Shown here piece by piece: positions 10,316 to 21,278 of a stretch of 64,000 nt of DNA. Positions within the stretch are counted from its first letter, which is position 1. Each line of letters starts with the position of its first letter. Where the stretch lies: contig NC_071329.1 of NCBI RefSeq assembly GCF_010183535.1, positions 9,858,001 through 9,922,000 of the forward strand. The letters run 5' to 3'. The stretch is from Caenorhabditis remanei. Its lineage: Eukaryota; Nematoda; Chromadorea; Rhabditida; Rhabditidae. The translations under genes were made by a program, and so were the position numbers. The notes under the pieces were generated by a model that was not told the DNA's origin, did not search any database, and saw only the letters and a program-made list of their open reading frames with translations.

Positions 10316-12998
10316 ATGCTGCGCTACCAGGCGTCCGTGTACGGCGATTCTTACGGGAATGATTATCATTCACCCGTACAGGTAAGATGAAAACAATCAC
10401 AGGATTTAGTATTAGCAAAAATCAGTGAAATTTACGAGTTTATTCATTTACAGGGACCATCAAAAATCGCTTCGTCCATCGGACTCCGGTCGCAGCAGAG
10501 TAAGGTAATCAAACGACCTCTGACAACATACAAAGTAAACAATCATCGTTCTAATCTCACGTTGGTGAATTCTGTAACTTTTTCAGAGTATACCAGCATG
10601 TCGATTAGCTCCACGACGTCGTCTATTCGTAGCGGAAGGTACTGGTGTGCAGAAGTCAATGACGAGTAGTTCAGGAGTCACATTTCCACCACCAGATTAT
10701 ATGAAAAAGATGAAGGAGAATTATGAGAGTGGAAAGATTGTAAGATTATCTTGTTTGAGGTCCAGGAAACTGTAACTAGTTTCAGATATATATACGCCGG
10801 AATGGTGGGGTAAAAGGACAGTCAATTCCGGGGAGACTCACAACGATAAACACTTCTATACGAGCGCCATCGTATGTTATTACAGAAAATTCATTCCAAT
10901 AATTTTTAATTAGATATCATGCAACATCAATGTCTTCTGGAAGTGTAACACTTGACACCAGTGGAAGTGCTCCTAAGTACGTGTATCGCTTGCCAAAACC
11001 AGAATTTGGATCAAAGTTCGATGAGTAAGAGAAAAAACTCCAGAAACGAATCTCAGTACTCAATTTACAGAAACCGTCCTACTTCTAACATGTATGTACC
11101 TGCTCAGGAGCCTCCAAAACAACATTTCACAACAGTACCAGCATGTATGTCGATGGGAGGGGAGGTAGTTTTTGAAGAAGAGGTTGACGATGAAATCGCC
11201 GATCTTGGAGCTGATGAGCTGACTGGAGATGGTTTCAACGCCGATAAATCACCGAAGTCAGAATCTCCTGATCCATATTTAAAATCTTCCGGTCCATTGG
11301 TGCAGCCATCTTCAACATTGAAGTCACCCAATTACAATATCCTTCAAAGGAATCGGTTACCTGGATCACGGTTTGCGTGTCCGCAACCAGATTGTTACTG
11401 GCGTGGTGCAAACGAAATGTCGATGAAAAAACATATGTTAGTGCATGGACAAAAACAGCCCGTTATGTACGACAAGGCAGGAGAAACGATGAAAGTTCAG
11501 CTTGTTCAACCAAAACCGAAAGGAGTGAGTTCAAATTTTTGATTTCATCATTCATTTCTCTGAAATTCCTTCTAGGTGAAATGTAGTGAATGTGATACGT
11601 TTGCGTATTCTCGGCCTCTTCTTCTTCGACATATGTATGATTCACATGGAATTGAAGCTCCCCTTGTGAAACGAACGTTTGCTAACAGAGAGATGTTACA
11701 ATCATGGCTCGATTCTCTCCGTGAAACACATGCAGTTGAATTCGTGGTGTCATCTGGATCGAAGAAATGGGGGCGCGGTCTTCAGGTTCACTATTTGACT
11801 TGTTCGAGAAGCGGAGATCAGAAAGAACGACCGAACAAAAAATACGTTCGACCACCACGACCCTCAATAAAATGTGGAAGAAACTGTATGGCGTATCTCA
11901 AAATAAAACAGAATCCGACAGTTTCCGAGCTCCAAATTGAAGGATGTCTGCATCACAGTGGACACGAAATTGATCACACCAGAATGGTTCTGGAACCAAA
12001 TGAGGTTTACAGCTCTTCAATAATTGTTTTTCAAAACATTCTCTTACAGCTGGCCTCAATAGGACTCCTTGTAGATGCAGTTAATGAAGGTTTAGACGTT
12101 TTAGGGAACGTTGAAACTATTCGAAGTGAGAATATAATATTTTACATGTGAGGTATATATTCTTTCTCAGGTTATCTTGGTTCTTCGGGTCGCTTCCGTC
12201 TTGTAACCGATAACGGACTCATCGAGCAAATGCCAATCTGGTTCGAACAGTATCATCGTGATGTTTCTTCTTATAATGGAAGTGGTTACCGTGATTCTGG
12301 GCCATTACACGGTAGCTCATACTGTAAGTGAAAGTCTGAAGTATTTCTTCTCGTTATTACAAATTTGTCAGTGTCATCGATGCCGATAAAACATCCAATA
12401 AACGGAAATCGGAGAGTTCAATATTCGGGAATCAATATAAAGGTAACGACGGTAGAATGTACTTTTACTGGAAAATTGAAAGATTTCAGAAAGAGTTAGA
12501 CGCAATTGCAACGAAGGCGGCTGTGCCGATTCGTTTTAGTGGTGGACAACTTCAAAATGTTCAGCTCAATCCGGAAAATCAGGAGTACGACGAAAGCGTT
12601 AGTTGTAGTTATTAGAAAAGGAACACGTGTCAGTTTAGAAAGTGAAAATCGAAATGGATGACGAAGATGCTCTCGCTACACAAAGCATTTTGAAAGATGA
12701 GTTCGAAGAATTCAAACCAGAAGATTTGTTTGGACTTCATGGAACTGATGATGAGATTTTGTGCGGTGGAGAAGAAGCGTCCGGTGTCACTTCGAATATA
12801 GATGGAATTCTTGCTGCAAATTTACCAGAAAATTTCAATGATCCGCTGTGCGGAATGGATTTGAACACTGACTTTAGTGGTTCATTTGACGACAACGTAT
12901 TTGATGAGGTAATTCATAACAAATCTGTTTTCAACATACATTGCCGGTTTCAGTTTCTTGGACTCTCCAATTTCAACGACCGCACCAACGCCTTTTGA
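10316..12998 (+). CDS. ztf-17: C2H2 zinc-finger protein, probable ZTF-17
   Basis: Thirteen exons join in frame to about 690 aa. The N-terminal third is polar and low in complexity. Two C2H2 fingers follow: [19 protein letters not shown] (ending H-x3-H) and [17 protein letters not shown] (ending H-x4-H). After them comes a Cys/His-rich module coded around 11690-11980, with [20 protein letters not shown] and [11 protein letters not shown], whose spacing recalls the WRKY-GCM/FAR1 DNA-binding fold. The C-terminal 100 residues are strongly acidic ([27 protein letters not shown]), resembling an activation domain. A 41-nt intron at 12598-12638 is needed to read this tail; without it the protein stops at 12613-12615. 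The symbol rests on synteny with T09A5.12 in C. elegans and on the two fingers, from memory. Confidence 0.75.
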
Positions 12999-13238
12999 AG
13001 GTTGTAGATTCGTTTAGAGACTTGGTAGATTTCCTTATTCAGTCTAGATAGAGTATTTGAGACAGTAATGTTATGTTTTTATCTGTTATATTTTCTTGTT
13101 TTTATTCTTTTTTAGATAGATTAGTTAATTAGTTAGTGTTTTTTCAGCTCCAAAGCCAATTTATTTCTCATTTCAATTTTAGGTTGTGTTTTTATCACAA
13201 TTTCTATGAACAGGATTCAAGCCCGAGTGAATAGAATA

Positions 13239-13380
13239 CTGTGAAAAAAATAAAGTTTGGCCAAGGATTTTCAAAAAAAAATTTCGCGCCCAAAACACTT
13301 TAGTGCATTTGTGAACTAAAGTGTTTTGGGCGCGAAAATTTTTTTTGAAAATCCTTGGCCAAACTTTATTTTTTTCACAG
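13239..13380. mobile_element. 142-bp near-perfect hairpin MITE (TA-flanked)
   Basis: The two halves are reverse complements over about 66 bp (CTGTGAAAAAAATAAAG at one end, CTTTATTTTTTTCACAG at the other) around a 10-bp loop. One-base slips in the A/T runs are the only differences seen. TA lies immediately outside each end, the target duplication of Tc1/mariner elements. It lies just past the ztf-17 stop, so the ztf-17 3'UTR may contain it. It has no coding capacity. Confidence 0.8.
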
Positions 13381-13685
13381 TAGGTCCCGTTATGCCAACT
13401 TCTCGGTAGATTTAAATCAACCTTCATCATTATCAGTCTCAAATCTCGTATTGCCTTTCTCGTGTCTGCACTTTGTCATAGGTTAGGACATGGTTCAATT
13501 CTACGTTTCTTTTTAATGTTACATTGGTTCTCTTATTACTTGCTCATTTCAATGTAATATATCGGTTATTTCTTAGTTTACCAGTCTCCCGTGTGTCTAT
13601 CCCACTGATAAGTGTAGTTTCTGTCCTTTTTCATTATTATTTAGTTTTTGAGTTTTTATCATGTTTTACAAAAAATATTGAATAG

Positions 13686-14603
13686 CTCAGGCAACTCGAT
13701 ATTAATCTAATGAGCTACGGCGTCAGTTAGATTAGCTGCAATGTTGGCATAATAAGATTAGCGCCGCAGCTAATTAGATTAGCGTAGAGTCTAGTTAGAT
13801 TGGCGCGCGGTCTCATTAGATTGACGTGGAATCTTGTGCAATTAGTTGTAACATTTGAAAATTCTTTAGGTAAAATAAGAAATAGTAAATTTATTCGAAT
13901 AAAAACAAGAGTTCTGACAATCAAAATGTACAAAAAATATAACAGAAAAAAATTTAGAAATTAGTCGCAAATTCATTGCAAGTGGAAAAACTCCAAGTTG
14001 TCCTCTGTCCGGATGCTTCCCGTTGTCGCCCACTCAGCGAATTTTACTGTAAAATGAACGAAATTAATACCAAAAAACTGTTTGATGTCAGAACTCACAA
14101 AAGAATCTTCATTCGAAGCTTGTGTAGAGAGCGCTGATGTTGAAGAAGTAGACGTTTATACCTGAACAATGAACTATTATTCACGGTTAATTGTAAGAGA
14201 AAAAATTTGCTTACCTGAGAATTTATTCATGATTTCATCGCAATGTTGCCTTTTCTTCCAAACCAAATGGAAATTGTGGAAGAGTGAAGACTGCAGTTGA
14301 AGACTTGAAGAGCCATAGAAACCGAAAAATACAATTTTTAATAATGGAAAATCGTGAAAAAGTCGATAAACCGCAAACGAAATTCGTTCGCAACGATTTC
14401 AGACTTTCGAGACATAAATAGAGAATTAAAACTTAGAAAAAAACATTAAAACAAAAAATTGAAAGAAATTTTGCGCGTTTTGTGCTGACTTATTCTTGGA
14501 TCCATGGCGCGAACGAAGTTTGCGCAAGCAAAAGCCACTAATCTAATGAGATTGTGATTAGATTAGTGTGGCGTCTCATTAGATTAATATCGAGTTGCCT
14601 GAG
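13686..14603. mobile_element. 0.9-kb terminal-inverted-repeat element with iterated TTAGATTRGC motifs
   Basis: A perfect 29-bp inverted repeat bounds the segment: CTCAGGCAACTCGATATTAA onward at 13686-13714 and its reverse complement at 14575-14603. Just inside the left end, at about 13715-13835, a degenerate motif (TTAGATTAGC, AAGATTAGCG, TTAGATTGGC, TTAGATTGAC) recurs every 20-25 bp. A shorter inverted pair (CACTAATCTAAT / ATTAGATTAGTG) sits at the right end. No transposase is visible, so it is a non-autonomous element. Target duplications are not clear (AG on both sides at best). The minus strand of the interior has exon-like pieces. Confidence 0.65.
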
Positions 14604-14883
14604 AGTTCAAGCAAAATAATAAAACCAATTTGATACTTGAATAACAGTTTATCCATCTATTATTATCACAAAACTTACATATTCTTTACAACAAAACAAA
14701 CAACCAGTCAAAGAAGGAAAAATAAATTAAAGGGCTTTGGTGGGGAGATGGGAAAGGAAAGCAATTCGAATCACCTAATATCGGTAAACAAAATAATTTA
14801 GAAATCATTGGAATTGGATGAAAATTCAATGGAGAGAAAACCAGTTTAAGAGGCAAATTCTGTGAAGAGCTGGGTTAATGTCA

Positions 14884-16526
14884 TCAGTTCTTTTTCTTTT
14901 CCGAATCCAAAACTTTAGCTCCCTTGATCGGAGTGTCTTTGTGATAGAGGTACACAATTGAGAACAGCACAAGCCCTGCCATCATTGAGAAGGAGGAGGC
15001 GTAATATGGATAAGCTGATCGGATGAAACGCTCGTATTGTGTGTGCCACAATGGACGAACCGATACCTGCAAAAACAATTCAAAATTGAACAGAAAGATG
15101 ACAGACTGATGTTCAAATTCAAAGTTATTGGAAACTGAAAAATTGTATTTTAGAAAAATATCCATGACAAATTGCCACAGATTTTAATTTTAAATTAAAT
15201 TTTTTCATTATTTACGTACCTGCTGCACATCATAAAGATGTGTGTATCCAACTCGTCTGTAATCAACGAGGAACTTGAAAACTCCGAGGACATCTGGAAG
15301 TTTGAATGCAGCTGAGAGACGACCATTGTTGTTTTTCAATGTAGCTCTAACAAATGGATCGATACGAACAAACTCAAGCTGAACATCTTTTCCTTGGAAT
15401 GGTACCCATTTTCCATTCTTCAGCTCCTCGATTTCAATTGTGTATACAACATCTTCGGTGATGAAATAATCCTCAGCTGGTGGGACCGTTTCTCCTTTCT
15501 TGTGATGGTTAACAGATTTGACACGAAGAACTCCACTCTCCTTCATCACCCATTTACTAATCGCGCTGGCGAGTTCAGCATTTCCAGATGAAGCTCCTTG
15601 AACCGATGGATTGACTGAATTCGTTTTGGCTGCAAGGAATGTGTTGGAGAAGAATTCAGCGCTTCCAGAGAAGACAATTCTGGCATTGTTGCGAGATTGG
15701 AGACCACCAATAAGAAGAGTTCGAGATCCGGCAATAGATGGGTTCTAGAAAACAATAAGTTAACATAAACAGAAAAAATTTGCAATTACCACTGCTCGAG
15801 CAGCTTTTGGATCGGACGAGAAAGCAGTTCCAGAAGCCTTTACAATATTCAATGCAAGATTGTTCGACTTTCCACTGACTAAACCAACTCCTCTGAATAA
15901 AACTGGTCCGAGTTTAGCAGCGTTTCCAACAATTAATTCTGCACTGATGAGTTGATCTTTACCAACAACAATAGTTGTGTGGTCTCCAGCGTCAAGAGTC
16001 TGATCATAGTTATGATGGTCAATAACAGCTGTTCCAGCTTCATCGAACTCGAAACCGTGTTCAACGGCTACTTCGCGAAGGGCGTCACCAATGTTGGAAC
16101 CAGCAGCGATAAGAACGTTGCCACCAGCATCAACAAATTTAGAAATTTCGATGGGAGAAAGAGATCCTCCAAAAACCTGGACTCCTGGAGCGAGAACAAA
16201 AAGATGGTCGAAGATCAATTGTCCATGTTTGAATAAAGCAAGTTGTGCGTCGTCGGCAGCACGAACAGTCAATTCATGCCCACGTTCTATAAAAATTGTA
16301 GTTAAACACTATTACTCAAACTATTATGGTGAATGTTGTGTTTCGTAGCTTCAGAGATTCGTTACGAACATTGATTGAGAAAACGGTAAATACCTTTGAT
16401 AGAATTGAGGAAGACAGAGTGCGAATCCTTCACTGCTGCTGTTTCTCCTAAAACAAGAACCCGGTCAGCAAAGGATTGTTGAATTCCGATTGACGCAACA
16501 AGCAAGAGAGTAGGTAACCACCTCAT
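14884..16526 (-). CDS. ostb-1: oligosaccharyltransferase 48-kDa subunit (OST48/DDOST/WBP1), OSTB-1
   Basis: Subunit of the ER oligosaccharyltransferase complex that moves the dolichol-linked glycan to Asn-X-Ser/Thr on nascent proteins. Exons 16526-16394, 16286-15790, 15744-15220 and 15066-14884 give 445 aa, normal for the family. An N-terminal signal peptide ([20 protein letters not shown]) is followed by the lumenal WBP1 domain ([48 protein letters not shown]). Near the end lie [18 protein letters not shown] and one membrane helix ([17 protein letters not shown]). The tail ends KKKN, which fits the KKXX dilysine ER-retrieval signal. On the minus strand an acceptor-like TTTTCAG lies directly before the ATG, consistent with SL1 trans-splicing. 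Identification is secure. Confidence 0.96.
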
Positions 16527-17076
16527 TCTGAAAAGTTATTTTTTAGAAAGACGTTTCGAGACAGAACTTTGTGAATACTGATTGAGAAGAGCAGTGTATG
16601 CCACGTCAAATTCGAATGAACAAGTGGTGCAAACACCGCAACGGCATATTGCACACAGTGCACACCGTATCTTCCAGGCTTATGGGGAGCTTAAGCTCCA
16701 TAAGCTAGCTTGGTCAAGTGTGGAGCTTGATTAGCAGTAAAATCTGGATGCCAGAATAAGTCTCTCCGTATAGCCAGTATTTGAAAACTGAAAAATAATG
16801 AACATCAGAACAAAATAGGTAACTGTGGAGACAAAACAAAAATGTGTTGAACCTTTTGGTATGGCACTTATCCTATGTTCTAATTGTATCTTGAATGTTG
16901 AATTAGATTATTCACATTATCCTTAAAATTTCACAACTTCTCTCATAAAACTAGTTTATTTCCCGTGGCCAAAAAAACTGCGAAAAATATGACCCGTAGC
17001 TCCACATGCTTACCAAAAAACCTGAAATACGTTTATTGCAAACATTTCGAGGAAGAAATAGAAGCGAAATCAAAGA
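16527..17076. promoter_or_regulatory. divergent promoter between ostb-1 and the BTB gene, with palindrome
   Basis: 550 bp separating two divergent start codons. It holds a near-palindrome at 16678-16705 (outer arms GCTTATGG and CCATAAGC, inner AGCTTAAGCT, two extra G on the left) and a GTGCAAAC...TTGCACAC...GTGCAC cluster just before it at about 16627-16663. The function of these is unknown. No coding segment seen. Confidence 0.4.
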
Positions 17077-19026
17077 ATGTCGCAATCGGATCTATCAGTT
17101 TTGTCCGCTCATACTGCCACAAGTTTCCACGAAATGGACTTGGAAATCTTGAAAGAGACTCAAAAGAACTTGGAACTAGAGATAAATGACAGAATGAATG
17201 TTGGAAAGGAGATTGAAGTAGAAGAGATGATGGAAACCCCTGTCGTTTTTGTGGCTGTTGACGATCAGAATCTGAAAAATGGCCAAGATGTGGATTCATT
17301 TGTTTTCGAGAAACTGGAATTTCGAGTGAAACAAGTAGTTGAGTACGGTACTCGTCGTGTCTATCTTTCTGTTCAATCAACGACTCCAGCTGAATGGAAT
17401 CTTCTTGTTCAACTCAGAATCAAGACAGGATCCCAATCGAATATTCTGAATGTTGTCGATAAAGATGTATTCAAGTTTGATGCTTTTTCCTATCCACTCA
17501 ATGTGGAAATTCAGAATAATGATGTCAAGTTTCTGAAATTTGAGATGAGAGTCCTTAATCTGGTAATCATAATTAATTTTATCGTTTAGTGTGTCCGATA
17601 CTTTCAGATGTATCTTGATCATCCGAAATTTGAAGATGGTGACGAAGTTATTGAGTTTGATGATGGATCTACTATTCGTGTTCACTCAAATATTCTTGCG
17701 CTTTTGTCTGATTTCATGGCAGGAGCAGAGAAACAATATGCATCTCGTTCAGGATGTTCAGCCATCAGAGTAACGTCTTCTGAGAAAGAAGCATTTCTGG
17801 AGCTTCTCTATCAAGCATATCCAACTCGTCGTCCCATTTATTCATCTTTTCGTCGTTTGACTGCTGCTTCTGTTGCTTACAAATGTGATATTTTGATCTA
17901 TCATTTATCAAAACATCTCATTGAATACAACTTCAGACCGGTTAGTTTTCTATGGAGGAACCATGAATCAGTTAATATTCAGATGACATTCATTCAACGC
18001 TTCCAAGCATCCATTGAAAATCGTCTCGAACCGGCAATTCGTGAACTTGCATTCCGTGCTGCATTGGATGGAACTTGGAATCGTCTTATTCAATCTGGAT
18101 TCGAACCGGAGAATTTCTGTGGGAGACAAGTCTATACAAAGATTGTTTGTCCAGCAATTCTGGAGGCAAGAAGTGCGAGACCCGATGCAACAACTCTTCA
18201 ACCGCCAGTTCAGAAACTCAACTTTATTGAATTGGAAGTGAGGGAAATATGTCTGAATTCTAGCCACGAAACATGGTTTTTCCAGGAAGGAGACAATACG
18301 AAATCATCAATTCTGTTCAGAGGAACTCATTTTTATATCAACAGTGGACTCTTGGCTGCACATGGAAAAGAAATGTTGTGTATTGGTCAGAATGGAGAGT
18401 ATATTGCTCGTTATACTCCAGAATTCCATCGTGAATGTGCGAGAGAAAACTTGATTCCTGGTGAAGTACTTGTTCAACTTTTCACTTATATGCATCCGAT
18501 GGGAGACGTTCCACATCCAACTATGGTTCGTGCTTGTATCGTTTTTGCTCATGACCATGGATGGAATGTTGTAAAAGAAAACTTGGAGCAAGAGTTCGAA
18601 CCACCGATAACTCCAGATGAATACATGTCTCAGTTGGTTTTTGGTGACAAGTTTGATCTCAAAAACTTGCTTCGTGTCAATATTCAAAGGGCTGAATCAA
18701 GGTGAGTCTTTGGATATGAAGTGTAATCATCGTATGTTTTCAGTTGCCGTGAACTCGCTGAAGCACTCGAGAAACATGGAAAGTTGAAGATGTTGAAAGA
18801 TCGGACTCGTGAAGAAATTCTAGATAGAATGTGCAGTGGATGGGGATTGAATCCAATGGTCAATCGTCTTTCCACGAGATTTCCAACAACTTTCCATCAT
18901 CGAACTGTCAATTTGGAACGTGGAAAAGCAGTGGTTGTTGGAGAAGGAAGAGCTATCGATACGTTGAATTCAATGGCTTCGGAACATGCTTTCGGGGAAC
19001 CGAATGAGCTGATTGTCCTTGATTAG
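17077..19026 (+). CDS. nematode BTB/POZ-domain protein, 620 aa
   Basis: Three exons (17077-17562, 17608-18701, 18744-19026) give 620 aa. Residues about 60-165 look beta-rich (FEKLEFRVKQVVEYGTRRVY, FKFDAFSYPLNVEI) in the position where nematode BTB proteins carry a MATH-like domain. A BTB/POZ domain follows at about 165-280, with the hallmarks of the expanded nematode BTB family: IRVHSNILALLSDFM, then EKEAFLELLYQAYPTRRPI. A second, degenerate BTB-like unit lies at about 390-500 (HFYINSGLLAAHGKEML, VLVQLFTYMHP). Such proteins often act as CUL-3 substrate adaptors, but many family members are untested. In C. elegans lin-5 (T09A5.10) would be expected between sds-22 and ostb-1; this gene is not LIN-5, since no long coiled coil is present. 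No gene symbol can be assigned. Confidence 0.8.
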
Positions 19027-19203
19027 GCAGATGAATTCATCGTTTTCTGCATTATCACTTATTTTTGATTCCTCAGATTTAAATGCCCATAGAAGAATGA
19101 ATTTTAGATTCTCAGTAACTGCTTCCAAAATTTATATAAGAATGACAATATATTTGCAATGAGATAGGATGTAAGCAATAGAAATACGAACAAAGTAGAT
19201 GAA

Positions 19204-20455
19204 TTATGAAGAAGTTGGTTGTCTGCACATAGTGGCATCGATCTGGGTGACTTGCGTCAGCGTCATCATAACCTTTCTACGATACTGGTTAGTATCGTGA
19301 AAGTAGAATGGATTTCGTTCAAGGTAAACGGTCTGCAGATCTTTCAGCTTCGATAGAAGTTCAATCTCTGAGAAACTTTCAACCTTGTTATCGTTCGCCT
19401 AAAAAGATAATTGTTGAATGAACGGAATATAAAAAATTACCCAAAAGTCGTTTAATGATGTCAGCTTTTCAACTCCACTGAATGAATTGATTTCATTATT
19501 AGCGACATCCAGCAGAGTGAGATTAACCTGGCAAAAATTCATTTTGCATTTACGTTGAAGATTTTATATTGTATTACCAAACTTTCGACACCATAGATAT
19601 TCTGAAGACCTTGATCACTGAGATAGAGTTCTTTCAAATCTTTCAGCTCCTCAACGTTTTCAATTTTCACGAGTCGGTTTCCTGGAATGCTCAGAACGCG
19701 AAGTTTTTGAAGACCTCCAACTCCTTCAATCTGCCGTATTTTGTTCTTTCCCAAAAATAATTCTTCCAGATTCACAAGATGTTCGATGTTTTCGATTTTC
19801 TTGATTCTGAAAACTCTATATCTTGTTGTTGTCATAACCAACTTCCTCACCGATTATCTCCGAGCTCAAGGAGTTTCAGTTGTGTCAATGATTCGAAATT
19901 TTCGATTTTCTCAATCTTGTTATTAACAAGATACAGAATTTCGAGTTTAGTCAACTTATCAAGCCCACTGATTTCACGGATTCTGAATTTTTCAATTGAT
20001 TCGATTTACCATCATTCTGACCAACCGGTTGTAACTTAAATCAAGAGACACTAGGTTGACTAAAGACTCAAGATTCGAAATCTCGGTCAACTGATTTTCG
20101 TACAAGTCGAGAGATGTGAGTGTGACCAATGAAGACAATGTAGGGCTGCATGAAGTGAGTAGATTGTTTCTCATTCTGAGCTCCTGCAAAAGAAAAAAAA
20201 CCTATGAGGAAAATATGTGATTTTTAGTTTTACCTCAACATTTGTGAATCTGGATAGATCTGGAATATGGTCAGCACGTGTGTGAGTTAGATCGATTTCC
20301 TGAAATCATAATGCTTTAAAATGAAGTGTTTTTATTCTTACGGTTGAATACGCATCGTAGGTGCTTAAATCGAATTGATTTTTCAAAACCGGCTCTTTAG
20401 ATTCCTCTTCTTCTTGTGGTAGATCAACTACTCCGGCCGACGGCTTTTCAGACAT
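19204..20455 (-). CDS. sds-22: SDS-22, leucine-rich-repeat regulator of protein phosphatase 1 (PPP1R7)
   Basis: Seven exons (20455-20342, 20299-20234, 20183-20026, 19982-19851, 19806-19578, 19527-19441, 19398-19204) give 326 aa. After an acidic N-terminus the protein is a run of 22-residue leucine-rich repeats of the SDS22 type: LTSLDLYENQLTEISNLESL, LVSLDLSYNRIREISGLDKL, LEILYLVNNKIEKIENFESL, LEELFLGKNKIRQIEGVGGL and LRVLSIPGNRLVKIENVEEL. The C-terminal cap has LERNPFYFHDTNQYRRKVM, the typical LRRcap. It binds PP1 catalytic subunits and controls their maturation and mitotic activity. It is 217 bp downstream of the SMIM20-like gene on the same strand, with an acceptor-like ATATTCAG four bases before the ATG, so probably a downstream operon gene. 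Confidence 0.95.
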
Positions 20456-20672
20456 TTTCTGAATATAAGTGATTAGGTCTTAACGAATAATTATTGCCGA
20501 TTAAAGTTTAAAAATAAGGATAATGGAAATAAAACCAAGTATACGAAAAATACAGCAGAAAAAGAGACAACTTTTATCGTTGGGGTGTTATTTGATTACT
20601 ACCTACAAAGTTCAATCCGAGTCTTTAAGTACACGTAATACAAATATATGAAGAACCATTAAAAATATAGTA
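20456..20672 (-). promoter_or_regulatory. intercistronic spacer between the SMIM20-like gene and sds-22
   Basis: 217 bp on the minus strand from the stop of the small upstream gene to the sds-22 ATG. A U-rich stretch follows the 3'UTR, and the spacer ends with a splice acceptor (TTATATTCAG) four bases before the ATG. Length and layout fit an operon with SL2 trans-splicing of sds-22. No promoter motif is recognisable. Confidence 0.45.
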
Positions 20673-20951
20673 TTATTTTCTTTCGAATGGATCAATCCAT
20701 ACATTCTGCGGACCAGCTTGCTGTTCACGAGAAGATCGAAGCATCGCTCGTTCTTCCTTTTGAGCTTTTTGGTAATAGTCATGATGATATTTAGGATAAA
20801 GAGTCACAGCGGCAACAGCACAACAAGTGACCACTGCGGTCGCTACCACAGCCATCGATCCAAGCGTAGGTCTACTCATCTTTGCCCATTTCGGAAAACG
20901 ATTTTTCACTGACAGCCAGAATGGTATTGGTGCTCCAGCAGGAACGCGCAT
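20673..20951 (-). CDS. SMIM20/MITRAC7-like mitochondrial inner-membrane protein, 92 aa
   Basis: An intronless 92-aa frame with one membrane helix (GSMAVVATAVVTCCAVAAVT), then YPKYHHDYYQKAQKEERAML and a C-terminus NVWIDPFERK. Vertebrate SMIM20 (MITRAC7) has the same layout: a single helix ending in Tyr-Pro, a charged segment with YKKEQ, and a C-terminal W-x-DPF-x-RK. SMIM20 protects newly made COX1 during cytochrome c oxidase assembly. The N-terminal 30 residues here are longer and basic, which fits a mitochondrial protein. It is the presumed first gene of the minus-strand pair with sds-22 and is divergent from cec-3 across 327 bp. The assignment rests on layout and the C-terminal motif. Confidence 0.7.
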   Translation of the reverse strand: MRVPAGAPIPFWLSVKNRFPKWAKMSRPTLGSMAVVATAVVTCCAVAAVTLYPKYHHDYYQKAQKEERAMLRSSREQQAGPQNVWIDPFERK

Positions 20952-21278
20952 TTTCAGCTGAAAAATAATTACTATTTTGGCCGTTTACTTGGATAAACAC
21001 ATTCCGGTTGAGAGTTTGTAAAATCAAAAACGATAATCGATGCTATTTTTGACGATCAGACAAGTTCGTTCCTAGTGTTAATATTTTTAGACTCATCTTA
21101 CTCCATAGAACTCAGATACTTAATAGACTATCGCGACTTGGTGCCAGAATATGCTGTTAAACAACGCGCGCAGCGGAATACCGGAGTATCGTACTAGTCT
21201 TCTACGAACAAACAAATTTACACAGTTCCATAGTTTTGGTAAATTCCTGTCACCGATTCCAGCTTCACGTTGGTAAAA
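20952..21278. promoter_or_regulatory. shared divergent promoter (SMIM20-like / cec-3)
   Basis: 327 bp between divergent start codons. It contains a GC-rich patch, AACGCGCGCAGCGG, near 21165-21178. It would drive a minus-strand pair (SMIM20-like, sds-22) and a plus-strand group of four genes (cec-3 to the mL43-like gene). No TATA box is evident. Confidence 0.45.
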
